In this document: positions 9,078 to 18,712 of the stretch, in pieces
Numbering within the stretch: position 1 is the stretch's first letter
Layout of the letters: every line of letters begins with the position of its first letter
Assembly: GCA_965262605.1 (NCBI GenBank)
Contig: CBDHFN010000003.1
Coordinates: 1,178,001-1,242,000, forward strand
Direction of reading: 5' to 3'
Source of the DNA: CBDHFN01 sp965262605
Lineage (GTDB): Bacteria; Pseudomonadota; Alphaproteobacteria; JASGCL01
Length of the DNA stretch: 64,000 bases
Notes under the pieces: model-generated
Told to the model about the DNA's origin: nothing
Database searches by the model: none
What the model saw: only the letters and a program-made list of their open reading frames with translations
Translations under genes and position numbers: made by a program

Positions 9078-11882
9078 TTAAAAAAATTCATTGATTTTTG
9101 CGCTTAATAATGCGGTGATATTATCGGATTCTTGAATATATAAAAATTCAAACTTGCCATTTTGGGCGGGAATAAAATCTTTCTCCATAAATTGCCGTTT
9201 GGGAATAAAATCGGTGGCAAATCCCGCGCCCTTGGTTTCCACAATTAAAACCTTGGCAATATTATTGTTATCATCACGGCTCATAATTAAAAAATCAGGC
9301 GTATAAACCCCTAAATTTTTATTATTATGCACGCATTTAATGCTAAATTCGGTTAAATGCCGTTCGCCATTATAATAAATTTCTAAATTTTTATCACGAA
9401 AATCTTGCAATTTTAGAGTTTTGGTAAGTAATTCCCGTTCAAATAAGCTTTGGCGAAAAATATAGGGTAAATAATGCCCGTAAGAGTCTTTGTATTTTAC
9501 AACATCGGCGACTTGTGATTGTAAATCAAGTATGAAATTGTCAAATGTTGGAATGAATTTTTTCATACCAGAATTTGTTAGATGTTCGCTTAATTCATTA
9601 TATTTTATTTTTAATTCATTGTCATTATATTCAATTGGCATAATGCCCGATATATCGGCATCAATTATTGTTTCTACTTGGCTATGGGTTGGAAAAATAT
9701 GTTTATCATTTTTATCATATTCGCCCAGCGCATTGACAATACATAAATCAGCGGTCGCAGGTATCCATTCTTTAGAAATATTACATTCATAAATTTCATA
9801 AAAACATTGTCTTAAAGCTTGATTAATATTATCTGTGGTGGTTTGAAAATATCGGATATTATCAGCAGATTCATTGGTTATTAAATCAAAAATTTTCTTA
9901 AATAATTCATGATATTGCAAAAATTCGCTATATTGTATAGTGGCAAAACCATCGCGGTAAATACCATATAACCAATTTGCATAATCAGCTATTTGTGTTG
10001 TTTCTGATTTTTTGGATTCTATGGTTTCATTGGTCGTTTCAAAATTTTTGATGGTAATAATTTCATGGCTATAAATTTTCGGTAAATTATCAAAATATTC
10101 ATTTAATTTTTGCATGATTGGTTGCGAATCAATTACCCATTCGTTATATATAATCTTTAATTGATTAAAATTTATTTTTGGTAATTTAAGATGATTCATG
10201 CGCGGTATTTGCGGTTTGCTATTTTCATTTTTTATCGCTAATGCTTGAATTTCCTTGATACTGGTATTTTGTTCATGTTTTAATTGCTTGTCAAGCGTAT
10301 CATAATTATCTTTACTTAACCAAATTAAAGCAGTTTGCTTATTATCATCACCAATTTGTCTTAGGCATCGACAAGAAACTTGTAAAACCATATTTTCTGA
10401 GCATGAACCCTTTTGTGATAAAATAACAGATGTTAAGCTTCGGCAATCCCATCCTTCCTTGCCAATGCCAACCAATAATATAAATTTTTTATTTGATAAG
10501 GGGGAATCTAATAATTCAAATTGACTTTCATTTTCAGCGGGGCATGAATATTCTTTATCCCCCCTGTGATATTTTAAAATTTCGCTGGGGTTAATATTGC
10601 ATTGATTTGTTAAAATTGTGTATATTTCTTCTTCTAAAACTTTAATTGATGGGCAATAAATTGCGCATTTGGCTATAATGCTATTTTCATATTGTTTATT
10701 ACCATAGTATTCTAAAAAATCATTAATTCCATTTTGTAATATTTCATTACGCGATAAACCAATACCATGTTTAACGATGGGTTTTTTCAAAAAAATATCA
10801 ATTGCCCGTTTTAATGGGTAATAATAAATGGTATTGGTAATTTGTTTAAATTCCAATCCTGATTTCATTTTATCGGGTTTATTTAAATATGGCGTGCCCG
10901 AAAAACCCAAAACACTGATAATATTTTTTTGTTTTTGCCAATAATTTACAATTGCCCGCAAGCGTATGTCATCAGTTTGTGCATGGTGAACTTCGTCAAT
11001 TATTATACTTAAATTGGGTATTTTACCAATGGTATTTTTTAAATCATTTTCGGGTAATTCCTTTGAATCAAATAATTGATTATTTTTATCAAATAATTTT
11101 TCTAAAATTACTTTTTCGGCATTAACGACAAAAACATTTCCAAATGGATTTTGCAATGAATTATTGACTTTGTTGGTATTTGGGTCGCGGGAATTAAATG
11201 ATTTTTTACCATTTTTTGCCTCGTCCAGAATTTCAAATTTTAATTCATGTTTTAATTGGCTGGCGATGGGTTCTGGAAAAATCCATGCAGGGTCAAAATT
11301 TTGAATGTTTCTTAAACTGGGCGTGATGGAATTTTTTAATCCTGATGGGATTAAAACTAAAAAATTATGGGCAAAATTTTTATTATCTGGAAAAATTTTG
11401 CTAAAATATAAGTCAATATAGATAAAACAAGCCATTAAAAAAGTTTTACCTGCGCCCATTGGTAAGCTAAATAAATAGTCCGTATAATGGGCATTATAAA
11501 AAATTTCGTTTATTATATCTTCAAAATTTATTGTTTTACCTTCAAGAATATTAGCATATAATTTATTTGATTTAAGATTATTTGTTTCTAAATAATCAAA
11601 TAATGCATATACAGATTTATTGCGTTGTAATAATTGGCGGGTATTTTGATTTATATTTAATTCGTCTAAATTTTTAATTTTGATAAAATCTCCATTTGAA
11701 AATAGTTTGGATATTGGCTTATTATCATAATATAATTTCAAAAAAAGGTAAGTTTCTATCGCTTCAATTTGCGCTAATCTTAAATATTTTTTTTCCTTAA
11801 TATAATCAATAATTGATTTAATGCCACAATCCGAAGAGTGCAACCATTGATTTTTTTGCTCTTCAATAATTTTATCAAACAT
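9078..11882 (-). CDS. res: Type III restriction enzyme Res subunit (SF2 helicase-nuclease)
   Basis: A ~934-residue superfamily 2 translocase with a C-terminal nuclease. Seen in order: Walker A PMGAGKTFLMA near residue 142, the Walker B variant SIIIDEVHHAQTD, motif III GFSGTPYLNK, a helicase C-terminal motif VGIGKEGWDCRSL and QVSCRCLRQIG. Near 860 is a PD-(D/E)xK nuclease core, with PDFLIMS followed by VLIVETKG. It translocates DNA and cleaves when two unmodified sites meet. The ATG at 11882 lies 9 bases after AAAGGA; a TTG six bases upstream is the alternative start. It is upstream of mod in the same operon. Confidence 0.9.
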   Translation of the reverse strand: MFDKIIEEQKNQWLHSSDCGIKSIIDYIKEKKYLRLAQIEAIETYLFLKLYYDNKPISKLFSNGDFIKIKNLDELNINQNTRQLLQRNKSVYALFDYLETNNLKSNKLYANILEGKTINFEDIINEIFYNAHYTDYLFSLPMGAGKTFLMACFIYIDLYFSKIFPDNKNFAHNFLVLIPSGLKNSITPSLRNIQNFDPAWIFPEPIASQLKHELKFEILDEAKNGKKSFNSRDPNTNKVNNSLQNPFGNVFVVNAEKVILEKLFDKNNQLFDSKELPENDLKNTIGKIPNLSIIIDEVHHAQTDDIRLRAIVNYWQKQKNIISVLGFSGTPYLNKPDKMKSGLEFKQITNTIYYYPLKRAIDIFLKKPIVKHGIGLSRNEILQNGINDFLEYYGNKQYENSIIAKCAIYCPSIKVLEEEIYTILTNQCNINPSEILKYHRGDKEYSCPAENESQFELLDSPLSNKKFILLVGIGKEGWDCRSLTSVILSQKGSCSENMVLQVSCRCLRQIGDDNKQTALIWLSKDNYDTLDKQLKHEQNTSIKEIQALAIKNENSKPQIPRMNHLKLPKINFNQLKIIYNEWVIDSQPIMQKLNEYFDNLPKIYSHEIITIKNFETTNETIESKKSETTQIADYANWLYGIYRDGFATIQYSEFLQYHELFKKIFDLITNESADNIRYFQTTTDNINQALRQCFYEIYECNISKEWIPATADLCIVNALGEYDKNDKHIFPTHSQVETIIDADISGIMPIEYNDNELKIKYNELSEHLTNSGMKKFIPTFDNFILDLQSQVADVVKYKDSYGHYLPYIFRQSLFERELLTKTLKLQDFRDKNLEIYYNGERHLTEFSIKCVHNNKNLGVYTPDFLIMSRDDNNNIAKVLIVETKGAGFATDFIPKRQFMEKDFIPAQNGKFEFLYIQESDNITALLSAKINEFF

Positions 11883-12036
11883 AAACAATTATCCTTTGAG
11901 CATTTTATTACATAATTCATTTTAGATGTCAAACGGATTTCCAATCAAATTTGTATATTTAATTTCAATTTTATAATATTAATTAATTTTGTAATGACGC
12001 AATTTTCGCTTTTGTGTTGCGGTATTTTATATTTAT

Positions 12037-12070
12037 AAAAAACAATTGGGCGAAATTCATCGCCCAATTG
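12037..12070 (-). terminator. Rho-independent terminator after the flagellin gene
   Basis: A perfect 10-bp inverted repeat (CAATTGGGCG at 12043-12052, CGCCCAATTG at 12061-12070) encloses an 8-base loop. Read on the minus strand it is followed by six T (12042-12037), a textbook intrinsic terminator 32 bases past the flagellin stop. Confidence 0.85.
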
Positions 12071-12101
12071 CATTTAATTTGATTAGTTAAATTTTTTTTA
12101 A

Positions 12102-13052
12102 TTATCTAACTAATTGGAGGATTGATTGTTGTTGCTGTGAAGCCAACGATAAGGCATTGACGCCTAATTGTTGTCTTGTTTGCAACGAAAGCAAGTTTGC
12201 ACCTTCTTCGTTCAAATCTGCCAACACTAAATCGTCCGAACCTGATTGCAGGCGGCTGATATAACGGCTGGTGAAATCTAAACGAGTTTTCAGAATTGAT
12301 GCGTTATTACCTAATTGCGTGCCAACCGAACGATTTTTATTAATTGCAATTTTAACCGTATCAATTAAGCCATTGACTTTTGCAACATTGGTGGCGTTAT
12401 CACCAATATTGGTAAAGCCTTTCGCGTCACTTACATCATAACCTAATGCAACAAATGCTGTTGCTCTTTGCGCAGTACTTGTTAATACTTGTCCGTTTGC
12501 TTTAAATAATTTGTCGCCAGCAACTCTTGTAAATAATGATTTATCACTTACTGTGGATTCACTGCCATTTAAGTTATAACCATTGACCGACAATTGCGAA
12601 GCCGAGCGTTCGGAGAAACGAATTTCCAATTTGTTGTTTGAATTATTAAGCAAGTTTAGACCTTGATAAGTAGAGTCCTCTACGACATTGCTGATTTGAC
12701 CGATAATGTCAAAAAATTGTCCCGTAGCGACTTTTCTTTCGGTTTGCGATGCTGACCTTGTGCCTTCAACAACACCTTGAAGTTGTTTAAGCAACGAGTC
12801 AATCGCATCCGTGCCTTCTAAAGCTGCGTTAATGGCGGAGATACCTTGCGAAATATCGTTTTTACGATCCGCAAAGTCCGATGCACGATTACCCAAAGAG
12901 CGCGACCGAAAGAAATTAACCGCATTGTCAGATACCGAATTAACGGACCGTCCTGTTGCTAATCTTAAAGTTGTTCTTTGCGCTAATTTGTCAGTTTCCT
13001 GCAAATTAAGCAATGATGATCTTTGTGATGATGATAATGTAATACCACTCAT
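12102..13052 (-). CDS. Flagellin
   Basis: A 316-residue flagellin, the secreted filament subunit. The N-terminal D0/D1 helices are recognisable (LSSSQRSSLLNLQETDKLAQRTTLRLATGRSV, SVSDNAVNFFRSRSL) and so is the C-terminal pair (DLNEEGANLLSLQTRQQLGVNALSLASQQQQSILQLVR). A short variable centre explains the small size, common in alphaproteobacteria. There is no signal peptide, as expected for type III export. AAAGGGA precedes the ATG. It is a single-gene unit: its own promoter lies 90 bases upstream and a strong terminator follows. No other flagellar structural gene is here except the paralogue at 40.6 kb. Confidence 0.93.
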   Translation of the reverse strand: MSGITLSSSQRSSLLNLQETDKLAQRTTLRLATGRSVNSVSDNAVNFFRSRSLGNRASDFADRKNDISQGISAINAALEGTDAIDSLLKQLQGVVEGTRSASQTERKVATGQFFDIIGQISNVVEDSTYQGLNLLNNSNNKLEIRFSERSASQLSVNGYNLNGSESTVSDKSLFTRVAGDKLFKANGQVLTSTAQRATAFVALGYDVSDAKGFTNIGDNATNVAKVNGLIDTVKIAINKNRSVGTQLGNNASILKTRLDFTSRYISRLQSGSDDLVLADLNEEGANLLSLQTRQQLGVNALSLASQQQQSILQLVR

Positions 13053-13143
13053 GTTGTGTTCCCTTTCTGAGGATTTAGTTAGGTTTTTCCTAACTTATTG
13101 GTTATTGATTATTTTTGTAAGATATTCTTACCCTACAATATAA

Positions 13144-13172
13144 ATAATAATATAAACAAATATTGGAGTCAA
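13144..13172 (-). promoter_or_regulatory. Promoter for the flagellin gene
   Basis: On the minus strand, TTGACT (13172-13167) and TATTAT (13149-13144) are separated by 17 bases. The predicted leader is about 85 nt, long for this genome, which leaves room for post-transcriptional control of flagellin. It resembles sigma-70 rather than sigma-28 or sigma-54 sites. Confidence 0.5.
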
Positions 13173-13300
13173 GCATTATTTTTAAATATTTGCAATTATT
13201 TTTAAAATTATTGATTTTTATATGTTAATACATGGTATTACAATTAATAAATTATCAAAAAAAATCATTGATTTTTATTTAGTATATTATAATGATTGAT

Positions 13301-13332
13301 TCATGACAAATAATTCTCATGACAAATAATTC
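13301..13332 (+). repeat. Perfect 16-bp tandem duplication over a start codon
   Basis: TCATGACAAATAATTC occurs twice head to tail (13301-13316, 13317-13332). Each copy carries an ATG. The second (13319) starts the formyltransferase-like gene. The first (13303) is in another frame and opens an eight-codon ORF that stops at 13329, overlapping the real start. A TATAAT at 13288-13293 places transcription start near 13300. Confidence 0.85.
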
Positions 13333-13975
13333 GCAATTAACCATGGTGCTTGCCATGAAGCCAGAGGAAAGTAAATATTTCTCGGCTGCCCTTTTGCGGC
13401 ATAATATTCGGCTAAATTTTGCCTTTGTTGAACGAATTGCGCAATTTGAAGCAATTCGCCATCGTATGAATCATTTCACGCGTATTTTATGTTTTTCTAC
13501 TTTTGTTATTGTCCCCAAGCATATTATTGATTTGGTTGAAGGCAATTGTTATAATTTGCACCCCGCATCAGCGAAATATCCGGGGTTTGACCCAATTGGC
13601 ATGGCGTTATATCATCAAGATAATGAATTTGGCGCAGTTTTGCATCAAATTGCCCCCAAAGTTGATTCGGGCGCAATCGTTAGCGAACGAAAATTTTCAT
13701 TTAATGCCAATGCAACGCGCACTGACATTGCGATTGAAGCCTATAAATTAGGGGCAAGGTTAGTTACCGAATATAGCGAATTATTAGCCGACAACTTGAC
13801 TCCGTTGCCAATTAATGATAAATTGCAATGGAATGAAAATTATCGCTCTTCACGGCAATTAGTGCGCGACATGAATAAAGTTGATTATGAATTACCGATT
13901 GAAGAGCAATTGCGAAGATATAAAGCTTTTGGTGATTGCAACCCCGAAGCAGGATTAAAGGAAATTTATTCATGA
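13319..13975 (+). CDS. Formyltransferase-fold protein (PurN/Fmt-like)
   Basis: A 218-residue protein with the catalytic segment of folate-dependent formyl/hydroxymethyl transferases. NLHPASAKYPGFDP (Asn and His of the N-H-D triad) lies near residue 80 and the Asp is in APKVDSGAIVSE near 118. The Rossmann start is present but diverged, and there is no C-terminal Fmt domain, so the acceptor is unknown. The last four bases overlap the start of the HD oxygenase gene (ATGA), so they are co-translated. A role in modifying or removing a one-carbon unit from a pathway intermediate is an inference from context. The start is preceded by the duplicated 16-bp sequence. Confidence 0.75.
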   Translation: MTNNSQLTMVLAMKPEESKYFSAALLRHNIRLNFAFVERIAQFEAIRHRMNHFTRILCFSTFVIVPKHIIDLVEGNCYNLHPASAKYPGFDPIGMALYHQDNEFGAVLHQIAPKVDSGAIVSERKFSFNANATRTDIAIEAYKLGARLVTEYSELLADNLTPLPINDKLQWNENYRSSRQLVRDMNKVDYELPIEEQLRRYKAFGDCNPEAGLKEIYS

Positions 13976-14538
13976 AAAAAAATAATGCAAATTTGCCGCA
14001 AAATATCAGTGAAGCTAAAATTATTATTAAAAAATTATTTGCCGAATCTGGCAATCGCCAATATGGTGGGGAACCCGTTAATCAGTTAGAACACGCTTTG
14101 CAATGCGCAGATTTAGCCCATCAAGCCCAAGCCCCAAATTATTTAATTGTTGCGGCTTTATTGCATGATATTGGGCATTTAATTAATGATTTGGGTGAAA
14201 CGCCGACTTTGGATAAAATTGATGATATGCACCAATTTTACGCGGCTAAATTCTTGAAACCCGCGTATGGCGCGATGGTCGCAGATGCCGTCAAATATCA
14301 TGTTGAAGCAAAACGATATTTATGCCAAGCAAAAAACGGCTATTTTGAAGCTTTATCGGCGGATTCCGTGCGCTCTTTGGCATTGCAAGGTGGTATTTAT
14401 ACCAAAGAACAAGCCAAAATTTTCATCAATAAACCTTACGCCAAAGACGCCGTGCAACTTAGAATTTGGGACGATTTAGCCAAAAAGGCAAATTACAAAA
14501 CCCCAGATTTAGATTTTTTCTTAAATTTAATGGCTTGA
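13972..14538 (+). CDS. HD-domain diiron oxygenase, PhnZ/TmpB-like
   Basis: A 188-residue HD-fold protein of the MIOX/PhnZ type. The lid motif QYGGEP (Tyr31, Glu34) precedes H41 of LEHALQCA. Then come H65-D66 in LLHDIGH, H87 in DDMHQFYAA, H110 in KYHVEAKRYL and a late Asp (167/168) in RIWDDLAKK. This set and its spacing match the six ligands of mixed-valent diiron oxygenases that cleave the C-P bond of 1-hydroxyphosphonates. The Tyr/Glu lid is characteristic of the phosphonate branch and is not found in ordinary HD phosphohydrolases. The hydroxylase partner (PhnY/TmpA, 2-oxoglutarate oxygenase) is not in the window. It is the second gene of a three-gene operon. Confidence 0.8.
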   Translation: MKKNNANLPQNISEAKIIIKKLFAESGNRQYGGEPVNQLEHALQCADLAHQAQAPNYLIVAALLHDIGHLINDLGETPTLDKIDDMHQFYAAKFLKPAYGAMVADAVKYHVEAKRYLCQAKNGYFEALSADSVRSLALQGGIYTKEQAKIFINKPYAKDAVQLRIWDDLAKKANYKTPDLDFFLNLMA

Positions 14539-14542
14539 CAGC

Positions 14543-15925
14543 ATGTTGGATTTTTTTCAATCAGTTTGTGGCGCGCAAAATATTCTGATAAATCAGCAAG
14601 ATAAAGAGGCTTTTTTATGGGATTCGCGCCATAAATATCAAGGCAATTGTGATGCCGTGGTTTTGGTGGAAAATACCGAACAAGTGCAAAAAATCGTACG
14701 GTATTGCAATGAAAATAATATAGTTATCACCCCCCAAGGTGGCAATACCGGGCGATGCGCGGGGGCAACGCCCATGAATATCACGCGCAAAAATATACTC
14801 ATCAATTGCCAAAAAATGCAAAAAATTGGCGAAATTGATATTGATAATTCCAGTATTATGGTGGATTCAGGGGTGATTTTGGCGAATTTATGCGAATTTG
14901 TGCAAAAATATGACAAATATTTCCCTTTATCGTTGGGGTCGTGGGGGTCTTGTCAAATTGGCGGGAATATTGCCACGAATGCGGGCGGGCATAATACGAT
15001 TAAATATGGCAATATGCGTGATTTAGTGCTGGGGGTTGAAGCTGTCTTGCCGAATGGTGCAATTTTTTCAGATTTAAATAATTTGCGCAAAAATAATACG
15101 GGTTATGATATTAAGCAATTATTAATTGGTTCGGAAGGAACTTTGGGCATAATAACAAAAGCGGTGCTTAAATTAGTGCCAAAGCCACAATCGCACCAAA
15201 CTATGATGCTTGCCTTAAATGATTCGTCGCAAATTTTACCCTTATTTCAAGCCATGCAGGCACGATTTGCCGATAGTCTTAGCGCGTTTGAGCTTATGCC
15301 AAAAATCGCGCTTGAAATGTTGCGTAAGCATTATCCGCAAATGCGCCAACCTTGGCAAACTCCCCCTTTATTTAGTATTTTATGCGAATGCGAATCGCCC
15401 AAAACCAATTACCCCGATGAATTAAGTGATTTATTGGCAAAAAATCTTTTTCAAGACGCAATTATCGCCCAATCTAGCAAAGACCGCGAAGAATTTTGGC
15501 ATTGGCGTGAATTAATAGTTGCCGCCCAAGCCCAAGAAGGCGCGTCAATAAAACATGATATTGCCTTGCCGATAAGTAAAATTCCCGAATTTATGGCGAT
15601 TGCCGATAAAATCCTCAATGATTATATGCCCGAAATTCGCCCTTATTGCTTTGGGCATGTTGGCGATGGTAATTTGCATTATAACATAAGCGCGCCGCCC
15701 CAGATGCAAGGCGATGAATTTTATCGCCATGAAGAAAAAATCCACCAATTAATCCATGATTTAACGATGCAAATGGGGGGCAGTTTTTCAGCGGAACATG
15801 GTATTGGGCGCATTAAAAATCAAGAAATGCGTCAATATAAATCACCGATTCAACTGCTATTAATGCGTGAAATTAAGCATTTATTTGATAAAAATAATAT
15901 TATGAACCCCGATGTGATTATTTAA
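14543..15925 (+). CDS. FAD-linked 2-hydroxyacid dehydrogenase (GlcD/D2HGDH family)
   Basis: A 460-residue flavoprotein. The N-terminal PCMH-type FAD domain shows ITPQGGNTGRCAGATP near residue 65, LGSWGSCQIGGNIATNAGG near 130 and GSEGTLGIITKAVLKLVPKP near 200. The C-terminal FAD-oxidase domain has FGHVGDGNLHYN and SFSAEHGIGRIKNQEM, typical of D-2-hydroxyglutarate, D-lactate and glycolate dehydrogenases. It oxidises a 2-hydroxyacid and passes electrons to the respiratory chain. It begins 4 bases after the HD oxygenase and may oxidise the product of that pathway (for example a glycolate-like acid); this is inferred. Confidence 0.85.
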   Translation: MLDFFQSVCGAQNILINQQDKEAFLWDSRHKYQGNCDAVVLVENTEQVQKIVRYCNENNIVITPQGGNTGRCAGATPMNITRKNILINCQKMQKIGEIDIDNSSIMVDSGVILANLCEFVQKYDKYFPLSLGSWGSCQIGGNIATNAGGHNTIKYGNMRDLVLGVEAVLPNGAIFSDLNNLRKNNTGYDIKQLLIGSEGTLGIITKAVLKLVPKPQSHQTMMLALNDSSQILPLFQAMQARFADSLSAFELMPKIALEMLRKHYPQMRQPWQTPPLFSILCECESPKTNYPDELSDLLAKNLFQDAIIAQSSKDREEFWHWRELIVAAQAQEGASIKHDIALPISKIPEFMAIADKILNDYMPEIRPYCFGHVGDGNLHYNISAPPQMQGDEFYRHEEKIHQLIHDLTMQMGGSFSAEHGIGRIKNQEMRQYKSPIQLLLMREIKHLFDKNNIMNPDVII

Positions 15926-16029
15926 TTTACCCTCAATGTTAATCATGAAGCATTAAATAGTTTACAAAATTAAATAATAAAGAATCAATTTTACTTGCAT
16001 ATTTTTGAAAAATATGGTTATTTAACGGC

Positions 16030-18699
16030 ATGAAAAAGCCAATAAATTCGCCCAACCAACCAATTAGTGATAAAATATCCAATCAAGACCAGCCAATTTT
16101 ACCCAATGAAATTGCTGACTTAACAACGAATAACAGCACCAAAATCAAAAATCGCAATTGGGGTAAAATTTTGGGTAATTTAATCGGTTCAATGGTTGCA
16201 ACGGCTTTATTTTTGGGCGTAGTCGGTTTATTTTCAGGTATTTTAATTATTTGGTATTATTCGCGTGATATTCCGAATATTAAGGATATTCGCAGTTATG
16301 CTTCGGGACAAATTACCCGCATTTATGATGGCAATGGCGATGTTATGGCGGAATTAAGCAATCAAAATCGCTTTGATGTGCCATTTGAATTAATCCCCAT
16401 CAAAGTAAGGCAGGCTTTTATTTCCGCCGAAGACCAAAGATTTTATGAGCATTCGGGTTTAGATTATATGGGTATGGCGCGGGCAATTATTACCAATATT
16501 TTAAATATTACCCAAGGCAAACGCCCACAAGGCGCATCAACCATCACCCAACAATTAGCCAAAAATATGGTTTTAGATTCTTCGGAAGTTTCCTTGCAAC
16601 GCAAAATTAAGGAAGCTGTTATTTCCCTTCGCCTTGAACAAACTTTATCAAAAGATGAAATTCTTAAATTATATCTTAATTATATTTATTTAGGTAATCG
16701 CGCATATGGCGTGGCGGCGGCGGCAAAAAGCTATTTTAACAAAAGCCTAGATGAGCTTAATATCGCGGAAATTGCCTATCTTGCGGCTTTGCCCAAAGCA
16801 CCGAACAATTATCACCCCGTCAAAAAATATGACTTAGCCCTTGCCAGACGCAATTGGGTAATTTCGCGTATGGTGCAAGAACAATATATCACCCAAGAAG
16901 AAGCCGATATTGCGATTCGGCAACCGCTTAACGCCATCGCCAGAACGAATGATTTGCTGAATAACGATTATTTTGTCAATAAAGTTCGCGATGAAATTAA
17001 GGATAAATTACCCGATGTAACCCTTAGTAATGATGGTTTAACGATTCGCACCAGCCTTAACACGCAATATCAAGAATGGGCGATAAATGCACTGCATAAG
17101 GGTTTGCGCGATTATGACCGCCGTCATGGGTTTCGCGGAGCTTTTGGGCATGTTGATAAAATTACTAAGGAATGGCAAATTACCTTAGATAATATCTCCT
17201 CGCCACTTGGCAAATTGCAAGAATGGGAAAAAGCCTTAGTCTTGGGCGCAAGCCCCGAAAAAATTACGATTGGTTTGGAAAATGGTAAATTAGGCATCAT
17301 TGAATATGAAGATTTAAAATGGGCGCGCAAATTTGATAAAAATACCCGTAATGCTGGAGCAATCCCGAAAAATGCCGAAGAAGTTTTAAAAGTCGGCGAT
17401 GCGATTTTAGTTTCACGCAAGGATAAAAACACGCTAAATTACAATCTTGAACAAGAACCCGAAATTGACGGTGCCATCATGGCAATTGATGCCAATAACG
17501 GCAGAATTTTAGCCATGGTTGGTGGCTGGTCGTTTGAACGAAGTAAATTTAATCGCGCCACGCAAGCCAAACGGCAACCGGGGTCAACGGCTAAACCATT
17601 TACTTATTTGACGGCGTTAGAAAATTCCATCAGCCCCATGGAATTAATTTCCGATGACCGATTAATTTTTCAATCAAGCGGCAACAGCTGGCGCGAAACC
17701 GAATATTTGCCTGAATATGCCAAATATACGGACGATGAATTAAAAGACAAGGGGCTTTATCGCCCGGGCAATTTTGACAATAAATATGGCGACGAATTAC
17801 CGATGCGGGTTGGTATTGAAAAGTCAAAAAACCTTATGACATTACGGCTTGCGAATCGTGTCGGTGTTAATAAAGTCGCCAATACCATGGAGCGATTCGG
17901 CTTAAATGACAATATCCCCAATTATTTATCCATAAGCTTGGGTGGCATTGAAACCACGCTTGAGCGATTAGTGCGCGCATATGCGCCGTTTGCCAATGGT
18001 GGTTATTTGATTCAAACTAATTATATAGACAGAATTCAAGATAGATTTGGGCATACAATTTACCGCAATGAACAACGCGAATGCCCTGCATGCACTCAAG
18101 AATCTTACGACCCTGATGTGCCAATTCCCGCAATTAACGAATCTAAGCAAATTATTGCCGACCCTGCTTTGGCTTATATTATTACGGATATGCTTAATAG
18201 CGCAACTATCCGTGGCACTTCGGCAAGCCTTAGCGAACTTGGGCATCAATTAGCGGGCAAAACTGGCACAACAAATGACAACCGCGATGCGTGGTTTGTC
18301 GGATTTAATAATGATATAGTTGTCGGGGTGTTTACGGGCATGGATAATCCAACGCCTTTGGGCAAAAATATCATCACGGGGCAACAAGAAACTGGCGGGT
18401 CGGTTGCTTTGCCAATATTTAAGGATTTTATGCGCCAATATTTAAGCGATAAGCCTAAAAAACCCCTTCGCGTGCCAGCAGGCATTGAATTTGTCAATAT
18501 GAATTTGGATACATGGACGCCAACAACTGCCAAAGGACGCGGTATAGTCGCCCAACCCATCGCAACCGATTATTTCAAAATATCGGTTGATAAAACAGAG
18601 CTTGCGCCAGCACCGAAACAAATTTTGCAAACCCAACCCGAAATTAAGGAAACCCCTTTACCAATTCCCAAAAGCCAAGAAAATAATGGGTTATATTAG
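16030..18699 (+). CDS. mrcA: Penicillin-binding protein 1A (bifunctional peptidoglycan synthase)
   Basis: An 889-residue class A PBP. A cytoplasmic tail is followed by one membrane helix (~residues 52-78). The glycosyltransferase domain shows EDQRFYEHSGLDYMGMARA, QGASTITQQLAKN and RKIKEAVISLRLEQTLSKDEILKLYLN. An OB-like insertion precedes the transpeptidase domain with the SxxK nucleophile in QPGSTAKPFTY, SxN in EKSKNLM, and KTG in LAGKTGTTND. The extracytoplasmic C-terminus is Pro/Gln-rich. It polymerises and cross-links peptidoglycan. It stands alone between two 100-190-base gaps and converges on the ASKHA gene across a repeat-rich stretch. Confidence 0.95.
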   Translation: MKKPINSPNQPISDKISNQDQPILPNEIADLTTNNSTKIKNRNWGKILGNLIGSMVATALFLGVVGLFSGILIIWYYSRDIPNIKDIRSYASGQITRIYDGNGDVMAELSNQNRFDVPFELIPIKVRQAFISAEDQRFYEHSGLDYMGMARAIITNILNITQGKRPQGASTITQQLAKNMVLDSSEVSLQRKIKEAVISLRLEQTLSKDEILKLYLNYIYLGNRAYGVAAAAKSYFNKSLDELNIAEIAYLAALPKAPNNYHPVKKYDLALARRNWVISRMVQEQYITQEEADIAIRQPLNAIARTNDLLNNDYFVNKVRDEIKDKLPDVTLSNDGLTIRTSLNTQYQEWAINALHKGLRDYDRRHGFRGAFGHVDKITKEWQITLDNISSPLGKLQEWEKALVLGASPEKITIGLENGKLGIIEYEDLKWARKFDKNTRNAGAIPKNAEEVLKVGDAILVSRKDKNTLNYNLEQEPEIDGAIMAIDANNGRILAMVGGWSFERSKFNRATQAKRQPGSTAKPFTYLTALENSISPMELISDDRLIFQSSGNSWRETEYLPEYAKYTDDELKDKGLYRPGNFDNKYGDELPMRVGIEKSKNLMTLRLANRVGVNKVANTMERFGLNDNIPNYLSISLGGIETTLERLVRAYAPFANGGYLIQTNYIDRIQDRFGHTIYRNEQRECPACTQESYDPDVPIPAINESKQIIADPALAYIITDMLNSATIRGTSASLSELGHQLAGKTGTTNDNRDAWFVGFNNDIVVGVFTGMDNPTPLGKNIITGQQETGGSVALPIFKDFMRQYLSDKPKKPLRVPAGIEFVNMNLDTWTPTTAKGRGIVAQPIATDYFKISVDKTELAPAPKQILQTQPEIKETPLPIPKSQENNGLY

Positions 18700-18712
18700 A
18701 TTTACCAAATAG

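Noticed and set aside
13972..14538. HD protein as an ordinary HD phosphohydrolase
   Set aside because: The QYGGE lid and the full six-ligand spacing point to the diiron oxygenase branch; this alternative remains possible but less likely.
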